From contig DOTD01000075.1 of the NCBI GenBank assembly GCA_003513005.1, forward strand, positions 1-16,858: a stretch of 16,858 nt of DNA. The letters are read 5' to 3'. Below the pieces are notes generated by a model, which was not told the origin of the DNA, ran no database searches, and saw nothing but the letters and a program-made list of their open reading frames with translations. Shown in pieces: positions 14,893 to 16,858 of this stretch; the first letter of the stretch is position 1, and each line of letters opens with the position of its first letter. The position numbers and the translations under genes are program-made. Source of the DNA: Desulfotomaculum sp. (GTDB lineage Bacteria; Bacillota; Desulfotomaculia; Desulfotomaculales; Nap2-2B).

Positions 14893-16140
14893 TCATGCCC
14901 GTACCAAGAGCCTGCTCACACGGCCAAGAAAATGTCTTGGCTGTCCTGTTGCTTCATGCCAGGTTGTATTTCTGTACTCGTTAAAGACCTCCCGATATAC
15001 CTGACGTGTTTGTAAAGCTATCTGCTGCCAGTTGAACTCTTTTTGTACCTTTCTGAAGGCGTTAAATCGCAGTTCGTCCCTTAACCGGGTATCCTGCAAC
15101 AGACGCACAACTGCTTCAGCCAGAGAACCCTTATCACCCGGGTTGGCCAGAAGACCATCAAAACCATCTTCAATAATTTCTGACAAACCGCCAGTATTTG
15201 AAACAACCACCGGCGTTTTTGCAGCCATTCCTTCCAGGGCGACTATACCGAACGGTTCATACAAACTCGGAAATACCGCCACGTCTGCCCAGTTATAAAG
15301 GCAATTGCGCACTTCATCATTAACATAGCCGGTAAAATAGATCCTGTGGGAAATCCCCAAAAAGTTAGCTTGACTGCGCAGTTCCACTTCATAAGGACCC
15401 TTGCCGGCAATAACAAATTTTGTTTTTGGACATTGCTCAATAATTCGCGGTATCGCGTCCAGTAATACCTGCACTCCTTTTTCGCGCACCAGACGTCCAA
15501 CATAAAAAACTATCTGTTCATCTGGAGCCGCGTACATATTACGTTCCGCCCTTGTTTTCTTCACATTAAATCTCTCCGGCACAACACCGTTTACAATTAC
15601 TCTTAACTTGTCTTCCGGTGCCTGGAAGACAAAGCGGACTTCATTCTTCATAAATCTGCTGCAGCAAATCACACGCCAGGCTTCGTAGGCCTGCCACCAT
15701 TCGACACTGCTGATATATCGCTGGATATTATTGTGCAGACCATGGTTACGCCCGTATTCGGTTGCGTGGATTGTTGTTACCAGAGGCAGATGATAAGCGT
15801 GTTTTAACACTCTTGCTGCATATGCAACCAGCCAGTCGTGAGCGTGAATTATATTTACCCATTCCAGTTCATTCAACAAAGGAACAGCTTCCTCCAACAT
15901 AGCCATATTTAACTGCATAACCCAGGTAACAAAATCATTTGAAGGCAGATGATAAGGAAATATGCGATGCACATTGACACCGTTTACATTTTCAAATTCC
16001 TTCATCCCCTGGTCCCCGCAGGTAACCAAATGAACTTCCTCTCCAAGGGAAACTAAAGAGGCGGTTAAATCATAAACATGAGGCGCTATTCCTCCTACTA
16101 CTTTTGGAGGGAATTCCCAGGAAAGCATAATAATTTTCAT
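14893..16140 (-). CDS. GT4 family glycosyltransferase (glycogen-synthase-like)
   Basis: 415 residues, GT-B fold. The N-terminal domain begins MKIIMLSWEFPPKVVGGIAPHV with the glycine loop, and has HAHDW (99-103) and TTIHATEYG (122-130). The C-terminal donor domain has VGRLVREKG (214-222), VIAGKGPY (243-250) and the EX7E signature E295-E303 in LYEPFGIVALEGMA. This N-terminus and the HATEYGRNHG block resemble GT4 glycogen synthase/alpha-maltose-1-phosphate-synthase relatives. With the GH57 branching enzyme opposite and the NTase downstream, alpha-glucan elongation from a nucleotide sugar is the best inference; other GT4 substrates are possible. GGAGG lies ten bases before the ATG. It is the first gene of a two-gene minus operon. 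Confidence 0.87.
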   Translation of the reverse strand: MKIIMLSWEFPPKVVGGIAPHVYDLTASLVSLGEEVHLVTCGDQGMKEFENVNGVNVHRIFPYHLPSNDFVTWVMQLNMAMLEEAVPLLNELEWVNIIHAHDWLVAYAARVLKHAYHLPLVTTIHATEYGRNHGLHNNIQRYISSVEWWQAYEAWRVICCSRFMKNEVRFVFQAPEDKLRVIVNGVVPERFNVKKTRAERNMYAAPDEQIVFYVGRLVREKGVQVLLDAIPRIIEQCPKTKFVIAGKGPYEVELRSQANFLGISHRIYFTGYVNDEVRNCLYNWADVAVFPSLYEPFGIVALEGMAAKTPVVVSNTGGLSEIIEDGFDGLLANPGDKGSLAEAVVRLLQDTRLRDELRFNAFRKVQKEFNWQQIALQTRQVYREVFNEYRNTTWHEATGQPRHFLGRVSRLLVRA

Positions 16141-16233
16141 AGTATAAAATCCTCCGGTAACTTTATCTTTAATTTACTTTTTAAGTATTTAAGTTTTGGT
16201 AGTTATTATTTTTGATTTCTGGATTTTTTATAC

Positions 16234-16268
16234 AAAAAAAGAACTGCCCAAAACTTTTTGGACAGTTC
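16234..16268 (-). terminator. Minus-strand terminator hairpin upstream of the GT4 gene
   Basis: GAACTGcCCAAA (16241-16252) pairs with TTTGGaCAGTTC (16257-16268) with one mismatch. On minus it is followed directly by seven T (16240-16234). It insulates the GT4 operon from transcription entering from the transposase side. Confidence 0.8.
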
Positions 16269-16310
16269 CCTAAACTGGCTACTGACTGTCTTTTATTAAT
16301 CAGCCAATAC

Positions 16311-16325
16311 AAGGGGACGGTTCTT
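16311..16325. repeat. GGGGACGGTTC motif, short dispersed repeat type
   Basis: AAGGGGACGGTTCTT contains GGACGGTTC (16315-16323), which repeats GGACAGTTC at 16260-16268, with an inverted relative GAACTGCCC at 16241-16249. Such GGGGAC(A/G)GTTC strings are widely dispersed in clostridial genomes near REP-like elements. That is recollection, not tested here. Confidence 0.45.
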
Positions 16326-16350
16326 AAAGGGTTCAATTGGAAGTTTTGCG

Positions 16351-16393
16351 AAGAAAAAGGGCTCAAATATCAGGCAACTCCTGGTTTTGAGCC
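16351..16393 (-). terminator. Minus-strand terminator after the transposase
   Basis: GGCTCAAA (16360-16367) pairs with TTTGAGCC (16386-16393); inside, CAGG (16371-16374) pairs with CCTG (16380-16383) around CAACT. On minus the stem is followed by CTTTTTCTT (16359-16351). It probably ends the transposase transcript. Confidence 0.75.
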
Positions 16394-16644
16394 TTAATCA
16401 TCAATAACGCGCTATAGCTGTATCGCAAAATTTTCAATTGCCCCAGAAGAATGAAGTCGCTTTGTTCCCGGCTATGGGGATTCAATTTTTTATCCTGGCT
16501 TTTTAATCGGTGATTCTTTTGAATTTGTACCCGATCTTCATTAAATGTCCGGTATCTTTAAGACAAAACCGGCTAAAATTAAACACACCTACCCCCTCCC
16601 CATAAATGGGTTTTCTCCAAAAAGTTTATTCAAATGACCGGCTA

Positions 16645-16857
16645 TTATGGAGAAGGCCCTGGATATACCGAACGCATAGCCTTCATTTTTCCTTTCTTGC
16701 ATACCGGGCAAACCGTTACATCCTTGCCTAAAAGGATATTGAGGATCTCAATAGTTGTAAGTCCTTCGAATTTAGGTTTGTAAACAGGGCTGGAAGTTAG
16801 TTTTCTGCACAGCTTAAGCTTTGTTTTTTTATTGCGGTTAGCAAGTAGGCCATAATG
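16645..16857 (-). CDS. IS91-family transposase, C-terminal 70 residues (cut by window edge)
   Basis: The minus frame enters at 16857 and ends with TAA at 16647-16645, not shown as a closed ORF because its start is off the edge. It reads HYGLLANRNKKTKLKLCRKL, an evident IS91 (Transposase_32) signature in which an (R/H)YG(F/L)LANR segment follows the catalytic tyrosine region, and then TVCPVCKKGKM, the C-terminal CPxC metal-ligand end. IS91 elements are rolling-circle (HUH/Y2) transposons that leave no target duplication. The catalytic tyrosines and HUH motif lie outside the window, so intactness cannot be judged. Confidence 0.85.
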   Translation of the reverse strand, partial: HYGLLANRNKKTKLKLCRKLTSSPVYKPKFEGLTTIEILNILLGKDVTVCPVCKKGKMKAMRSVYPGPSP

Positions 16858-16858
16858 T

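Larger units (their letters stand above)
16141..16644. other. Intergenic stretch between GT4 and transposase
   Basis: No credible gene. Short open frames of about 61 codons on both strands around 16181-16397 overlap each other and the hairpins below and have no ribosome binding site. The stretch holds two minus-strand terminator hairpins and short GGAC(A/G)GTTC repeats, each listed separately. In 16394-16644 I see nothing recognisable. It probably includes the end of the insertion element and the promoter region of the GT4 operon, which I could not resolve. Confidence 0.6.

Noticed and set aside
16241..16323. CRISPR-like array from the recurring GGAC(A/G)GTTC strings
   Set aside because: Only three short, partly inverted copies with irregular spacing; they are explained by a hairpin plus one dispersed repeat.
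16181..16397. Two overlapping 61-codon ORFs on opposite strands
   Set aside because: They span terminator hairpins and dispersed repeat strings and lack ribosome binding sites.

Overview
The window looks like a chromosomal segment of an anaerobic, spore-forming Firmicute of the Peptococcaceae / Desulfotomaculum-Pelotomaculum type. This is inferred from gene content and order only: yebC - BofC-domain protein - ruvC-ruvA-ruvB - queH - DUF2905, a SleB-type cortex hydrolase, a TolC-like protein, and a GH57-based alpha-glucan cluster. Ribosome binding sites are strong (AAAGGAGG type), and GTG and TTG starts are common. No tRNA, rRNA or CRISPR array was seen.

Region 1 (1-2166, minus strand) is a three-gene acyl-CoA type operon read right to left: an enoyl-CoA hydratase (crotonase), a complete short-chain dehydrogenase (SDR), and a second SDR that runs off the left edge. 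The second SDR has lost about 97 residues of its Rossmann core in frame. The set fits beta-oxidation-like chemistry: hydration of an enoyl-CoA, then oxidation of the hydroxyacyl-CoA. The exact substrate cannot be read.

Region 2 (2453-6972, plus strand) is a housekeeping block: YebC translation factor, a membrane-anchored BofC-domain protein, the complete RuvABC Holliday-junction machinery, the queuosine enzyme QueH, and a small DUF2905 membrane protein. Region 3 (6983-8961) is a divergent pair, a LysM-SleB spore cortex hydrolase (minus) and a secreted TolC/OEP-like protein (plus), separated by an AT-rich palindrome. Region 4 (9011-9817, minus) is decayed: remnants of an acidic surface protein with a frameshift, an internal stop and no start, next to a small Q/C-rich membrane ORF of doubtful status.

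Region 5 (9993-16140) is a convergent alpha-glucan/sugar-nucleotide cluster. DUF4912 and a GH57 branching-enzyme-like protein are on plus. A GT4 glycosyltransferase, followed by an 824-residue nucleotidyltransferase / left-handed beta-helix / phosphohexomutase fusion, is on minus. A strong terminator lies between the two operons. The likely logic is sugar-nucleotide supply, chain elongation by GT4 and branching by GH57, with DUF4912 as an uncharacterised partner. The mutase part of the fusion has degenerate metal- and sugar-binding loops.

Region 6 (16141-16858) is mobile-element territory: the C-terminal 70 residues of an IS91-family transposase enter from the right edge on minus, followed by two minus-strand terminator hairpins and short GGAC(A/G)GTTC repeats.
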